The position numbers and the translations under genes were made by a program. Of a stretch of 64,000 nucleotides of DNA, positions 39,583-48,384 are shown one piece after another (position 1 is the first letter of the stretch; each line of letters opens with the position of its first letter). Source of the stretch: Dactylosporangium vinaceum (GTDB lineage: Bacteria; Actinomycetota; Actinomycetes; Mycobacteriales; Micromonosporaceae); contig NZ_CP061913.1 of the NCBI RefSeq assembly GCF_019904175.1, positions 11,470,001-11,534,000 on the forward strand, given 5' to 3'. A model generated the notes under the pieces. That model saw only the letters and a program-made list of their open reading frames with translations. It made no database searches and was not told the origin of the DNA.

Positions 39583-41265
39583 TCAGGGCAGGAGGTCACG
39601 CCAGACGGCGGCTCGGTCGGGCGGGTGCAGGACGGCGGAGGCGTCCGTCGCGGCGCAACGGCCCGACGGGCAGCAGCAGATGGCGGCTCGCGCGCCGGGA
39701 GCGGTGATCGGACGTCGCCGTCCTCGCACATCGGGGGTGCGTGGTCCGGGCTGCGCCGCGGTCGGCCCGTCAGTCGTCGCCGCCGAGTCCGATGCGGTCG
39801 GGTGCTGGCCTCGCCGGTGTCGGCGCCGCAGAACGGGCCAGGGTGCGCAGCGGGTGGGATGCCGGCGGCGGGGCGTGCCGCTGGGCCGGTACGCGGCCGG
39901 TGTGACCGCTGCTGGCGAGGTTGCTGCGGCCGTGGCAGCGGACGTCGAGCCGGGCGGCTGGGTGCATGCCGGTGCGGCGGCGACGGTCAGGTTGGTGCTG
40001 TAGACCAGCGCGATCCGGACGCAATACTCGCGGGTGCGGTGCAGCCCCGTGAACTGGTGTTCGGTGGTGCCGGCCGGCGTCGTGGTGTCGGCGACGGCAC
40101 CGCCGTCGGAGCGGGTGAGGCGCAGCAGCGCCGGGCTGCTGGCGGTCGGGTCACGCCAGGCCACGGTGAGGGTGGTTGGCGGGTTGCGAACGAGCCGGAT
40201 CTGCTGCGGCGCCGCCGGCGAGGCAGCCGCCGATCTCGCCGATGCGCTCGGTGCGGAACTCGCCGGCGGTTGGCCGCCGGTCGGTCCGGCTGCGGTGGGC
40301 GTGGCCGGATGCGCCCGCCGGTCGTCGACCGCCGCGCCCGGCACGCTCCAGGCACTGGCGGCGAGGGCCACGACGGAGACCACGACGAGGGCAGCGACGG
40401 CGATCATCGCCCGGGTGTGCCACCGCGGTCGTTGGCGCCGCTGTGGGTCCGGCGCGGCGGGTGGGGGCACCGCCCGCTGTCCTGGGCTGTCTGGCCCGCG
40501 GTCGCGGGTCGGCGCCGCACGCCCGGCCGGGTCGTGTCTGGGCTTCGATGCCGTGGCGGGCGTGGTGTAGCTGGTGAGCAGGCGCTCGACGTGGGCGGTC
40601 AGGGGGTGGTCCGGACCGAAGACGCTATGGGCCTCGGCGGCGGCGTCGTCGAGGACGTCGGCCGCAGCGGCGGGGGTGCCGAGCCGGTCGTGCAGCGCGG
40701 CGAGGTGCAGGCTGTAGCGGGCGGCGACCGCGGTGTGCTGGCGGGTCGGGCCGTGCAGCGCGGCGACGGCGGCGCTCAGCAGCGGCACGGCCCGGCCCGG
40801 GTCGCCGCGGTCGGCGATGAGCTGGGCGCGGTCGGCGCGGGCCAGGCGCACGGCCCACCCGGCCAGGTCGGCGTCGTCGGTGGCGCCGCCGAGGACGACG
40901 CGGTAGAGCCGGTCGGCGTCGTCGAGGCGGCCCTGGGCGTGCAGAATCCGGCCGAGGACGCCGGTGGCGCGGAGCGCCGCCGGGTGGCGCGGGCCGTAGG
41001 TGGCGGCGAGGTCGTCGACGAGGTGCCGGGCCAGCCGGTAGGCGGTGTCGAGGTCACCGTTGCGGCACAGCAGGTCGGCGTGGCGCCAGGTGACGACCGC
41101 GGCCAGCAACGGGTCGGTGACGGCGCTTGCGCTGGAGCCGTCGCTGGGGCTGTCGAGCTGCTGCCGGGCCCAGCCGAGCACGTCTGCAGCGGCGGCCAGG
41201 TCGCCGGCGGCGTCGTGCTCGGCGGCCCTGGACAGCAGCGCCCGGATCTCCTCGTCGACGCTCAC
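39583..41265 (-). CDS. TPR protein with membrane helix and Fn3-like domain
   Basis: Up to 560 residues from a GTG overlapping the methyltransferase stop (GTGA). Residues about 1-190 are tetratricopeptide-like helical pairs (DTAYRLARHLVDDLAATYGP, LGRILHAQGRLDDADRLYRVVLG). A proline-rich linker and one membrane helix (MIAVAALVVVSVVALAASAW, near 265) follow, then a beta-sandwich like fibronectin type III (QIRLVRNPPTTLTVAWRDPT, EYCVRIALVYSTN). After about base 39900 the frame loses protein-like character, while another frame continues plausibly and stops at 39770 with a LGGDD end. A frameshift near 39890-39900 is therefore suspected, and the true end may be 39770. Confidence 0.7.
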   Translation of the reverse strand: MSVDEEIRALLSRAAEHDAAGDLAAAADVLGWARQQLDSPSDGSSASAVTDPLLAAVVTWRHADLLCRNGDLDTAYRLARHLVDDLAATYGPRHPAALRATGVLGRILHAQGRLDDADRLYRVVLGGATDDADLAGWAVRLARADRAQLIADRGDPGRAVPLLSAAVAALHGPTRQHTAVAARYSLHLAALHDRLGTPAAAADVLDDAAAEAHSVFGPDHPLTAHVERLLTSYTTPATASKPRHDPAGRAAPTRDRGPDSPGQRAVPPPAAPDPQRRQRPRWHTRAMIAVAALVVVSVVALAASAWSVPGAAVDDRRAHPATPTAAGPTGGQPPASSAPSASARSAAASPAAPQQIRLVRNPPTTLTVAWRDPTASSPALLRLTRSDGGAVADTTTPAGTTEHQFTGLHRTREYCVRIALVYSTNLTVAAAPACTQPPGSTSAATAAATSPAAVTPAAYRPSGTPRRRHPTRCAPWPVLRRRHRRGQHPTASDSAATTDGPTAAQPGPRTPDVRGRRRPITAPGARAAICCCPSGRCAATDASAVLHPPDRAAVWRDLLP

Positions 41266-42128
41266 GCCGGCCGTCCCTCGGCGACGCCGGAGGCGAGCCG
41301 GCCGGGGATGTGCGGGGCCGCCAGGGCCAGCATCCCGCGACCGCCGCCGCGGGTCCGGCGTCGCCGCGGTGGGGTGATGCCGGTCAGGCCGGCGGTGTGC
41401 AGCAGCGTGCGGAACTGCCGGCGGGTGCGCAGGTACAGCGGCTGGCTGGTGCCGGCGTACAGACGGGTCAGCGAGGCGGCCGTGGCGGCGGGCTGGTCGT
41501 CGGTGACCAGGTGCGAGATCACCAGCCGGCTGCCCGCGGGCAGCCGGCTGCTCAGCACGGCGAGCAGCCGGCTCGCGGCGGTGTCGGGCAGGTGGTGCAG
41601 CACGCCGAGGCACAGCGCCAGGACCGGTTCCCGCAGGGTGAGGGTCTGTCCGGCCAGGTCGAGCAGCGTCTCGGGGTGGCCGGGGTCGGCGTGCACGACC
41701 GTGACGTCGGGCCGGTCGGCGTGCACGAGCCGCTGCTGCTCCACGGCGACCGGGTCGGCGTCGACAGCAACGACCCGCACACCGGGCGGGATGTGGCGGT
41801 GGTCGACGCCGGCCACAGCGTTCGGGACCGCCATGCCGGCACCCAGCTCGAGGATCTCGCTGACGCCGCCGGCGATGGCGCGCAGCACGAGATGGCGGCG
41901 GAAGGTCCATTCGGCGTGCAGGGCGGTCCGCAGCTGCGGTGCGGCGCGCAGGATCGCCGCGCCGACCGTCCGGTCGTCGGCGAAGGTGTGCGCGCCGCCG
42001 CGGAGGAAGTCGAGGATCCGGGCCGGGCTGGGCCGCTCGTCGAGGACGGGCCCGTCGCCGCGGACGGCGGCGCCGACCAGCCGCTCGCGAGCGGTGCCGA
42101 TCGGGCTGATCGGGCGGGTCGCTGTCAT
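41262..42128 (-). CDS. SAM-dependent methyltransferase, DUF574-like
   Basis: 288 residues from an ATG overlapping the acetyltransferase stop (ATGA). The sequence RPSPARILDFLRGGAHTFADD is the divergent form of the RxYNYWLGGKDNF block, followed by a SAM motif ILELGAGMAVPNAV, an acidic loop VVAVDADPVAVEQQ and VLALCLGVLHHLPD. It ends with a basic stretch and a proline-containing tail. Substrate unknown. It is locked by overlaps between the acetyltransferase-like gene and the TPR gene, so all three are one translation-coupled unit downstream of the ABC transporter. Confidence 0.85.
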   Translation of the reverse strand: MTATRPISPIGTARERLVGAAVRGDGPVLDERPSPARILDFLRGGAHTFADDRTVGAAILRAAPQLRTALHAEWTFRRHLVLRAIAGGVSEILELGAGMAVPNAVAGVDHRHIPPGVRVVAVDADPVAVEQQRLVHADRPDVTVVHADPGHPETLLDLAGQTLTLREPVLALCLGVLHHLPDTAASRLLAVLSSRLPAGSRLVISHLVTDDQPAATAASLTRLYAGTSQPLYLRTRRQFRTLLHTAGLTGITPPRRRRTRGGGRGMLALAAPHIPGRLASGVAEGRPA

Positions 42129-42757
42129 GCCGGTGCCGATCCGGTGCGGGCACCCGCTCGGGGCGGGCGCAGCATGATCCAGCACGGGTGGGCACCGGCG
42201 ACGACTGCCTGCTGGGCGGGCCGGTAGCCGTGGCGCTCAAGCAGGCGAACGGTCGGCTCGTCGAAGGCGTACGCGGTGGCGGCGGCGCCGGCCCGGTCGT
42301 CGGCGGCGTGGCGGTGGGCCAGTAGGGCGCTGGCGCGGCCGATGCGGCGGATCCCGGGTTCGACGGCGACGAGCAGGAGCTGCCAGAACGCGTCTCCGGC
42401 CGTCGCCTGCGGCTCGCCTGGTCGCCCGACCGGTGGCAGGGTCGCGGCCAGGGTGGTGATGCGGTGGATGTAGGCGGTGTCGGGAGCGAACCCGCCCGAC
42501 GCGCCGAGCGGCGGCCAACCGCCAGCGGCGGGCTGCTGCAGCCACACCGCGACCGCGGAGCGGTCGTCGCACCAGTCGACGGCTCCGCAGGCGATGGCGT
42601 GCCGGGCGACGGCGGTGATGTCGGCGCGGAGCTGGTACTCGGTCGCGTCGCCGAGCAGCCACTGCCGTAGCGGATGCCCGGCCGTGGCGGCGAGGATGGT
42701 GTAGCCGACGAGTTCGGCCTCGCCGGGCAGTGCGGTGCAGATCTGCGGGACGTTCAT
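42125..42757 (-). CDS. GNAT-like acetyltransferase
   Basis: 210 residues from an ATG overlapping the ATPase stop (ATGA). Features of a GNAT fold: WQLLLVAVEPGIRRIGRASALLAHRH is the strand 4-motif A block with the acetyl-CoA loop (here GIRRIGRASALL), and VRLLERHGYRPAQQAVV the C-terminal strand typical of family members. The N-terminal third is more divergent. Many GNAT proteins acetylate small amines or protein N-termini; nothing in the sequence selects a substrate. Found inside the transporter/methyltransferase operon, it may modify the imported compound. Confidence 0.72.
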   Translation of the reverse strand: MNVPQICTALPGEAELVGYTILAATAGHPLRQWLLGDATEYQLRADITAVARHAIACGAVDWCDDRSAVAVWLQQPAAGGWPPLGASGGFAPDTAYIHRITTLAATLPPVGRPGEPQATAGDAFWQLLLVAVEPGIRRIGRASALLAHRHAADDRAGAAATAYAFDEPTVRLLERHGYRPAQQAVVAGAHPCWIMLRPPRAGARTGSAPA

Positions 42758-44295
42758 CGGCTGCTCCGGGCTGCGACGCCGAGCGCCTGGTCGAGCCGGG
42801 TGCGGACGGCCGGGTCGTCGACGGTGGTGGCCGGGGTGTCCAGGACGATCCGCCCGCGGTCAAGGACCAGCACGTGCTCGGCGGTGTGCAGGGCGAACGG
42901 CTGGTGCTGTTCGGCGAGCAGGACGGTGACGCCGCCGGCGGCGATCTGCCCGATGGCGGTGGCGAGGTCCGCGACGACAGCGGGGGCGAGCCCTTCAGTG
43001 GGTTCGTCGAGCAGCAGCAGTCGGGGCCGGCCGAGCAGGGCGCGGGCCAGGGCGAGCATCTGTTGTTCGCCGCCGGAGAGCCGGGCAGCGGGCTGTGCCA
43101 GCCGGGCGGCGAGGGGCGGGAACATGCCGAGGAGGTCGTCGCGGGTCCATGTCGGTGCTGCACTGGTGTCGGTGCTGCGGCGTCGGGCCGTGGCGGCGGC
43201 GAGGGTGAGGTGCTCGCTGACGGTGAGGTCGAACAGGCGCCTGCCTTGCGGAACGATGCCGATTCCGGCTCGCGCGGCCTGATCGGGCCGCCCGGGCAGG
43301 GGTGTCGCGTCGAGGTGGACTTGGCTATTCGGGTGGCGCGGGTGTAGGCCGGCGACGGCGTTGAGCATGGTGGTTTTGCCGGCGCCGTTGCGGCCGAGGA
43401 CCGCCACGACCGCCCCGGCCGGCACGTCGAAGGTGATGTCGTGCAGGACGGCCGCGCCCTGGTAGCCGGCGCGCAGGCCGCGAACCTGCAGCAGTGATGG
43501 TGGTGTGCGGCGGTTGGTGATGGCCGCGGCGGTGGCTGTGCGAGGGGCCGGTTCGTCGCCGCGGGCGGCGGTGACGGGTGCGGTGAGGTAGGCGGCGTGC
43601 ACGTCCGGGTCGGTCCGCACGGCGTGGACCGGACCGGTGGTCAGGTGCCGGCCGTGGTGCAGGACGGTGACGGTGTCGGCGAGGTCCCAGACGAGGTCGA
43701 GGTGGTGGTCGATGAGCAGCACGGTGAGGTCGGCGGGCAGCGCCCGGATGGTGGCGGTGAGCCGGGTGACCTCCTGCGGGTCCAGGCCGGCTGAGGGTTC
43801 GTCGAGCAGCAGCAGTCGTGGCTGGGCGGCGACGGCGACGGTGAGTTCCAGCCGGCGGCGCAGTCCGTACGGCAGCTCGCCCGCCGGTGTTGCGGCATGC
43901 TCGCTCAGGTCGGCGGCGTCCAAGACGGCGGCGGCCTCGTCGCGGCGGCGGCCCGGCCGCGGACCTTGCAGGCGGCGGGTGAGGGCGAGTTCGACGTTGG
44001 CGGCGGCAGTCAGCGTGTCCACGACGGCGGGGTGCTGGAAGGTGCGCCCGACACCGAGGCGGGCGCGGGCGGCGGCACCGCTCGCGGTCACGTCGACGCC
44101 GTCGAAGGTGATCCTGCCGTTGGTGGGGCGGACGGTGCCCGCGATGAGGTGGAACAGGGTGCTCTTGCCGGCGCCGTTGGCGCCGATGATCGCGTGCCGG
44201 GCCCCGGCCGGGATGGTGAGGTCGAGCTCGTGCAGGGCCAGCAGGCCGCCGTAGCGTCGGCTTACCCGGTCCAGGTGCAGCAGCGGCACGGTCAC
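42754..44295 (-). CDS. fused LivG-LivF ABC transporter ATPases
   Basis: 513 residues from a GTG overlapping the permease stop (GTGA). The first half is LivG-like: Walker A GANGAGKST (38-46), LivG-type signature region LPYGLRRRLEL and Walker B LLLLDEPSAGLDP. The second half, after a short Thr/Arg-rich linker, is LivF-like: Walker A GRNGAGKTT, signature LSGGEQQ and Walker B LLLLDEPTEGLAP. In most organisms these are two genes. Here one chain carries both, in the order G then F. The expected role is to power import by the neighbouring LivM/LivH-type permeases. In the first half the usual glutamine of the signature (YGQQRR) is leucine. Confidence 0.9.
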   Translation of the reverse strand: MTVPLLHLDRVSRRYGGLLALHELDLTIPAGARHAIIGANGAGKSTLFHLIAGTVRPTNGRITFDGVDVTASGAAARARLGVGRTFQHPAVVDTLTAAANVELALTRRLQGPRPGRRRDEAAAVLDAADLSEHAATPAGELPYGLRRRLELTVAVAAQPRLLLLDEPSAGLDPQEVTRLTATIRALPADLTVLLIDHHLDLVWDLADTVTVLHHGRHLTTGPVHAVRTDPDVHAAYLTAPVTAARGDEPAPRTATAAAITNRRTPPSLLQVRGLRAGYQGAAVLHDITFDVPAGAVVAVLGRNGAGKTTMLNAVAGLHPRHPNSQVHLDATPLPGRPDQAARAGIGIVPQGRRLFDLTVSEHLTLAAATARRRSTDTSAAPTWTRDDLLGMFPPLAARLAQPAARLSGGEQQMLALARALLGRPRLLLLDEPTEGLAPAVVADLATAIGQIAAGGVTVLLAEQHQPFALHTAEHVLVLDRGRIVLDTPATTVDDPAVRTRLDQALGVAARSSR

Positions 44296-45302
44296 GGCCA
44301 CCACCTGCGCAGGACCCCGGGCCGGTGCGTGGCTGCGGTGCCTGCGGTGCGCAGCAACGGCCGGGTGTACGCGACGGCCAGGAACAGCACGCCGAGCAGC
44401 GCGACGCCGTGGCCGCTGGTCATCCCGCCGAGCAGATCCCGGGTCGCGACGATGACGGCGGCGCCGGCCACCGCACCGGTCATGGTGCCGGCACCGATCG
44501 CGGCGGCGAGCAGGCTCAACGCCGCGACGTCGAAGCCCATGTCGGCCGGGGACACGTACCGGTTGACGGCGACGAGCAGCGCCCCGGCGCCCCCAGCCAG
44601 GGCGCCGGCGCTGGTGTAGCCGGTGGCGAGCTCGGCGGTGACCGGATGCCCGAGCGCGGCCATCCGAGGTTCGTGCCCGGCGCAGCCGCGCAGTACCAGG
44701 CCGAGCCGGGAGCGCAGCAGCACCGCCACGGCGGCACCGGCCAGCAGCAGCACGGCCAGGACGTACCAGTAGACGCCGGCGGCGCCGGTCACCGCGCCGA
44801 CGCCCGGCAGCTTGACGGGTGGGGTGTGCAGGCCGTCGTCGCCGCCGGTCAGCGACCGCCATTGCGCCGCACCGGTCGCGGTGAGGCTCTGCACCGCGAA
44901 CGTCGTCATCAGCAACGCGGTCGCGCGGGTGCGCAGCACCAGCGGCGCGGTGACCGCCGCCGCGACCGCGCCGGCGGCGGTCGCGGCGGCGAGCTGCACC
45001 AGCGCATCGCCGACCCCGGCCCGGGCGAGCAGCGCGGCGGTGTAGGCGCCGATGCCGAGGTAGGCCGCCTGCCCGAACGCGGGCAGGCCGGCGACCCCGA
45101 CGAGCAGTTGCGTGGACAGGGCGAGGACGGCGAAGACGACCGCGGTCGAGGCGAGAGCGACGGTGTAGGCGTCGGCGACCCACGGCAACCCGACGGCGGC
45201 TGCCACCACGAGGCTCAACGCGCCGACCCGTGCCCGGCCCACCCGCCCGGCGCCGGCCCGCGGGCGGTCGGTGGAGTGTGCGGTGGCGGCCGGGGCGTTC
45301 AC
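44292..45302 (-). CDS. LivM-type ABC permease
   Basis: 336 residues from a GTG overlapping the LivH-type stop. Eight or more hydrophobic helices. The family-typical LALSTQLLVGVAGLPAFGQAAYLGIGAYTAALL (helix with FGQAAYLGIGAY) and the cytoplasmic loop LRSRLGLVLRGCAGHEPRMAALGHPV, the EAA-like contact with the ATPase, are clear. The C-terminus ends in a basic tail. With the LivH-type permease it should make the membrane pore of a branched-chain-amino-acid/amide/urea-type importer. The sequence alone does not tell the substrate. Confidence 0.88.
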   Translation of the reverse strand: MNAPAATAHSTDRPRAGAGRVGRARVGALSLVVAAAVGLPWVADAYTVALASTAVVFAVLALSTQLLVGVAGLPAFGQAAYLGIGAYTAALLARAGVGDALVQLAAATAAGAVAAAVTAPLVLRTRATALLMTTFAVQSLTATGAAQWRSLTGGDDGLHTPPVKLPGVGAVTGAAGVYWYVLAVLLLAGAAVAVLLRSRLGLVLRGCAGHEPRMAALGHPVTAELATGYTSAGALAGGAGALLVAVNRYVSPADMGFDVAALSLLAAAIGAGTMTGAVAGAAVIVATRDLLGGMTSGHGVALLGVLFLAVAYTRPLLRTAGTAATHRPGVLRRWWP

Positions 45303-46168
45303 GCGGTCCTCGCGGCGGGTGCGGCGGCGCCACGGCCGCGGATCAGCAGCACGATGAGCAGCGCGCCGAACAGCACGAACGGCGCGGCCTGCGGCGCGGC
45401 GAGGACCCCGACGGTCTGCACCTGCCCGACGAGCAACGCTGCGGCCAGCGTGTGCGGCATCGAGCCAGCACCGCCGAGGACCACGACGATGAGGGACAGG
45501 ATGAGCACGGTCGTGTCGACGCCGGGAGCGGGACCGAGCAGCGGCGCGCCGAGGACCCCGGCGGTGACGGCGAGCGCTCCCCCCGCGGCGAGCGCGGCGA
45601 CGCGGACGGCGCCGGTGCGGATGCCGGTCGCGGCGGCCATGGCGGGGTCGGTGACGGTCGCACGGAGCATCAGCCCCGCCGTCGTGTGCCGCAACGTCAG
45701 GTGCAGTACGACCGCGATCCCGGCGGCGACGGCGATGAACACCAGCCGGTAGATCGGATAGCCGTGTCCGGCGACGTCGACCCGGCCGGTGAGCACCTGC
45801 GGCGGATCGGTGGGCAGCGGCACCGCCCCGAACACGGTGGTGAACCCGTCCGCGGCCAGGAACGCGATCCCGAGCGTCACGAGGGCCTGGTCGAGGTGGT
45901 CGCCGCGGCGCAGCGGGCGCAGCAACCCGGCCAGGACGGCGCCGCCGCTCGCCCCGGCCGCCGCACCGACCGCGACCGCGGCGAGTAGCCCCGCCATGCT
46001 TCCGTCGGTGAGCAGATACGCCAGGTACGCCCCGGCCAGGTACAGCGTGCCGTGCGCGAGGTTGAGCACGTCCATCACGCCGAAGATCAGCGCGAGGCCG
46101 GCGGCCACCGTGAACAGCAGCAGCCCGAACGCGACCCCGTCCAGCCCGGTCACCGCGACCGTCCCCAT
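45299..46168 (-). CDS. LivH-type ABC permease
   Basis: 289 residues from an ATG with GGAGG further upstream (about 12 bases). Hydrophobic throughout, with the LivH hallmarks GVMDVLNLAHGTLYLAGAY near the N-terminus, LGIAFLAADGFTTVFG in the centre, and RATVTDPAMAAATGIRTGAVRVAALAAGGALAVTAGVL as the ATPase-contact loop. Length is normal for LivH. It is directly followed by the LivM-type gene with overlap. A 12-bp tandem repeat lies in the leader (46203-46250). Confidence 0.9.
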   Translation of the reverse strand: MGTVAVTGLDGVAFGLLLFTVAAGLALIFGVMDVLNLAHGTLYLAGAYLAYLLTDGSMAGLLAAVAVGAAAGASGGAVLAGLLRPLRRGDHLDQALVTLGIAFLAADGFTTVFGAVPLPTDPPQVLTGRVDVAGHGYPIYRLVFIAVAAGIAVVLHLTLRHTTAGLMLRATVTDPAMAAATGIRTGAVRVAALAAGGALAVTAGVLGAPLLGPAPGVDTTVLILSLIVVVLGGAGSMPHTLAAALLVGQVQTVGVLAAPQAAPFVLFGALLIVLLIRGRGAAAPAARTA

Positions 46169-46202
46169 CTGCCTCGCACCTCCGTTCCCTGTCGCCTCAT
46201 GC

Positions 46203-46250
46203 GTGCCGTGCCCTGTGCCGTGCCCTGTGCCGTGGTCCGTGCCGTGGCTG
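46203..46250. repeat. 12-bp tandem repeat, four imperfect copies
   Basis: Copies of gtgccgtgccct (two exact, then gtgccgtggtcc and gtgccgtggctg) in the 102-bp gap upstream of the LivH-type gene. The repeat continues weakly after 46250. It lies between a stop and the next start, so copy-number change could alter the livH leader. Confidence 0.85.
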
Positions 46251-46270
46251 TGTGCGGTCGTGTCGCGGGG

Positions 46271-47098
46271 TCAGCGCTCCGGGCGGCGACCGACGGCGGT
46301 GACCATCGGGTAGGACCAGGCGAAGGTGGCCGGGTCCTGCATCCCGTCGCGGAGTACGGCGAGCTGCTCGGCGGTCACACCACGGCCGAGCAGTGCGGCC
46401 TCCATCTGTCGGCTGTTGCTCGCGTGCAGCAGGCAACCCGCAGTGCCGCCCTGCCACAGCTCGTTGTGGACGCGGGCGGTCACGTCGACGAGGCCGGCGT
46501 CGGTCATCGCGAGGGGGATGCGGTTGGCCCACTCCGCGGAGGCGCCGTTGTCCACCGCCAGACCCACGAGCGCCGTCTGGAACGCCAGGAACGCCGCAGC
46601 GACCTCGGCGGTGGACCGCAGCAGCATCTCGTCCAGGCGGCGGCAGTCCCAGTCCGACACGACCAGCACCCCGCCCGGCTTGAGCGCCGCCGCAGCCCGC
46701 CGCAGCACCTCCTCACGCTGTGGCAGGTGCATGAGCAGCAGCCGGGCGTGGACCAGGTCGTAGAGCTCCTTGCCGAGGTCAGCGACGGTGAGGTCGGCCT
46801 TGACGACGTTGATCAGGTCGTGGGTGCGGATGTGCCTCGGGTCTTGGTCGACGGCGACGACGAGCCCGGACGGGCTGACCTGGTCAGCCAGCCAGGTCGC
46901 GACGGTGCCGCCGCCGGCGCCGAGGTCCAGGCAGGCCCAGCCGGCCTCGACGCCCTGCAGCGCCAGCACGTCGGTGGTGTGCGCGTCGAGGATCTCGGCG
47001 AGGAGCCGGACCTGCTGCGCGGCGTCGGGGGTGGCGTTGTCGAAGGTGTAGCGGCCCGGCGGGACCGTGGGCGCGCCGGACATCGTGGTCATGGTCAT
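46271..47098 (-). CDS. class I SAM-dependent methyltransferase
   Basis: 275 residues from an ATG with CGGAG seven bases upstream. Motif I is ACLDLGAGGGTVATWLA, post-I VVAVDQDPRHI, and motif II-III HARLLLMHLPQREEVLRRAAAALKPGGVLVVSDW, the usual class I small-molecule methyltransferase order. It resembles ubiquinone/menaquinone-type or natural-product methyltransferases, without diagnostic substrate residues. It sits between the solute-binding protein and the LivH-type permease, an unusual place, and supports a link between import and chemical modification of the transported compound. Confidence 0.85.
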   Translation of the reverse strand: MTMTTMSGAPTVPPGRYTFDNATPDAAQQVRLLAEILDAHTTDVLALQGVEAGWACLDLGAGGGTVATWLADQVSPSGLVVAVDQDPRHIRTHDLINVVKADLTVADLGKELYDLVHARLLLMHLPQREEVLRRAAAALKPGGVLVVSDWDCRRLDEMLLRSTAEVAAAFLAFQTALVGLAVDNGASAEWANRIPLAMTDAGLVDVTARVHNELWQGGTAGCLLHASNSRQMEAALLGRGVTAEQLAVLRDGMQDPATFAWSYPMVTAVGRRPER

Positions 47099-47144
47099 GG
47101 CTGGTCTCCGAAACGGTGAGAGGGACGGTGAGCGTTGAAGGGAT

Positions 47145-48350
47145 TCAGCTGCCGAGCGTGGTCAGGTTCTGCACGACGACGTTGGCGCGGGCCCGGCCGT
47201 CGTTCTGCACCTCGCGCAGGTACCAGGGCTGGATCGGCGAGTGCGCGGTCCCGAACCGCCAGCTGCCGCGCGGGGAGTCGATCGCGCCGAGCTTGCCGAT
47301 CGCGGTGTTGATGCTCTGGCTGGTCGGCGTGTCACCGGCAGCGGCGATGGCAAGGTCGAACACGAGCGCGGCGTCGTAGCCGGTGACGTTGTAGATGTTC
47401 GGCGCGGCCGAGTACTTGGCCTGAAACGCCGGTGCGAAGGACCGGTTGGCGGCGTTGTCGACGTTGGCGGCGTAGTTCAGGACGGTCCGCACCCCGTCGG
47501 CGGCCGGGCCCTGCGCGGCCAGGACGGCGCCTTCGGTGAGGAACCCGGCCGCGTACAGCGGCACCTTGCCCTTGAGCCCGGCCTGTTCGTACTGCTTGAC
47601 GAAGTCGACAGCGGCGGTACCGGCGTAGAAGCAGTACACCGCCTTCGCCCCGCTGGTCTGGACCTTGTTCAGGTAGGGCAGGAAGTTCGTGGTCGCCGGC
47701 CACGGCGTCCAGGCCGGTTTGCCGTCGTCGTTGGCGAGCTTGCCGCCGGCGCCGGTGTAGGCGTCGACGAACCCGCCGATCTGGTCGTGCCCGCCGACGT
47801 AGTCCGGGCCGATCACGTACACCGTCCCGTCGACGGCGGTCCGCAGATGCTGCGCGATCGCCTGCCCGGTCTCCCGCGACAGCCAGCTGGTGTGCCAGAT
47901 GTAGCTCAGGTCCGTCAGCGTCGACGGACGGCCGCCGGTGCCGACGAACGGCACCTTCCGCTCGGTGACCAGCGTTTTGATCGACTCGACGGAGTCGGCG
48001 GTGCCGGTCCCGGCGATCGCGACGACCCGGTCCTTGTCCAGCAGCTTCTTCGCCGAGTTGATCGCGGTCTGCTTGCCTTCGGCCTCGTCGGCGGTGACGA
48101 CCTCGACGGCGTGCCCGCCGAGCTTGCCGCCGTGGGTGTCGAGGTAGAACTGCCAGCCGCGGCCGATGTCGTCACCGATCGACTTGTACGGCCCGGACTG
48201 CGGCAGGATCAGCCCGAGTTTCAGCGGACCGCCGGTGGGCTGCTGGTCGCCGGAGGCGGCCGAGCCGGAACAGCCGGCCGCCGCGGTCAGGGCCAGTACG
48301 GCAGCCGCCGCCAGGATGCGGGTACGCAGTTGGTGTCGTCGCAGGGTCAC
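47145..48350 (-). CDS. LivJ-type ABC solute-binding lipoprotein
   Basis: 401 residues from a GTG with AAGGAG upstream. A lipobox LTAAAGC follows the signal helix (ILAAAAVLALTAAAGC), so the protein is anchored outside the membrane. The body is a periplasmic-binding-protein type I fold of the branched-chain amino acid/amide family: KLGLILPQSGPYKSIGDDI, VVAIAGTGTADSVESIKTLV, and NYAANVDNAANRSF. Ligand-binding residues are not clear to me. It lies in the same direction as, and 34 bp downstream of, the Cvn genes, suggesting that signalling and uptake are co-transcribed. Confidence 0.88.
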   Translation of the reverse strand: MTLRRHQLRTRILAAAAVLALTAAAGCSGSAASGDQQPTGGPLKLGLILPQSGPYKSIGDDIGRGWQFYLDTHGGKLGGHAVEVVTADEAEGKQTAINSAKKLLDKDRVVAIAGTGTADSVESIKTLVTERKVPFVGTGGRPSTLTDLSYIWHTSWLSRETGQAIAQHLRTAVDGTVYVIGPDYVGGHDQIGGFVDAYTGAGGKLANDDGKPAWTPWPATTNFLPYLNKVQTSGAKAVYCFYAGTAAVDFVKQYEQAGLKGKVPLYAAGFLTEGAVLAAQGPAADGVRTVLNYAANVDNAANRSFAPAFQAKYSAAPNIYNVTGYDAALVFDLAIAAAGDTPTSQSINTAIGKLGAIDSPRGSWRFGTAHSPIQPWYLREVQNDGRARANVVVQNLTTLGS

Positions 48351-48384
48351 GGTGCTCCTTCGAAGGGTTCGCGGTGCAGGTCGG

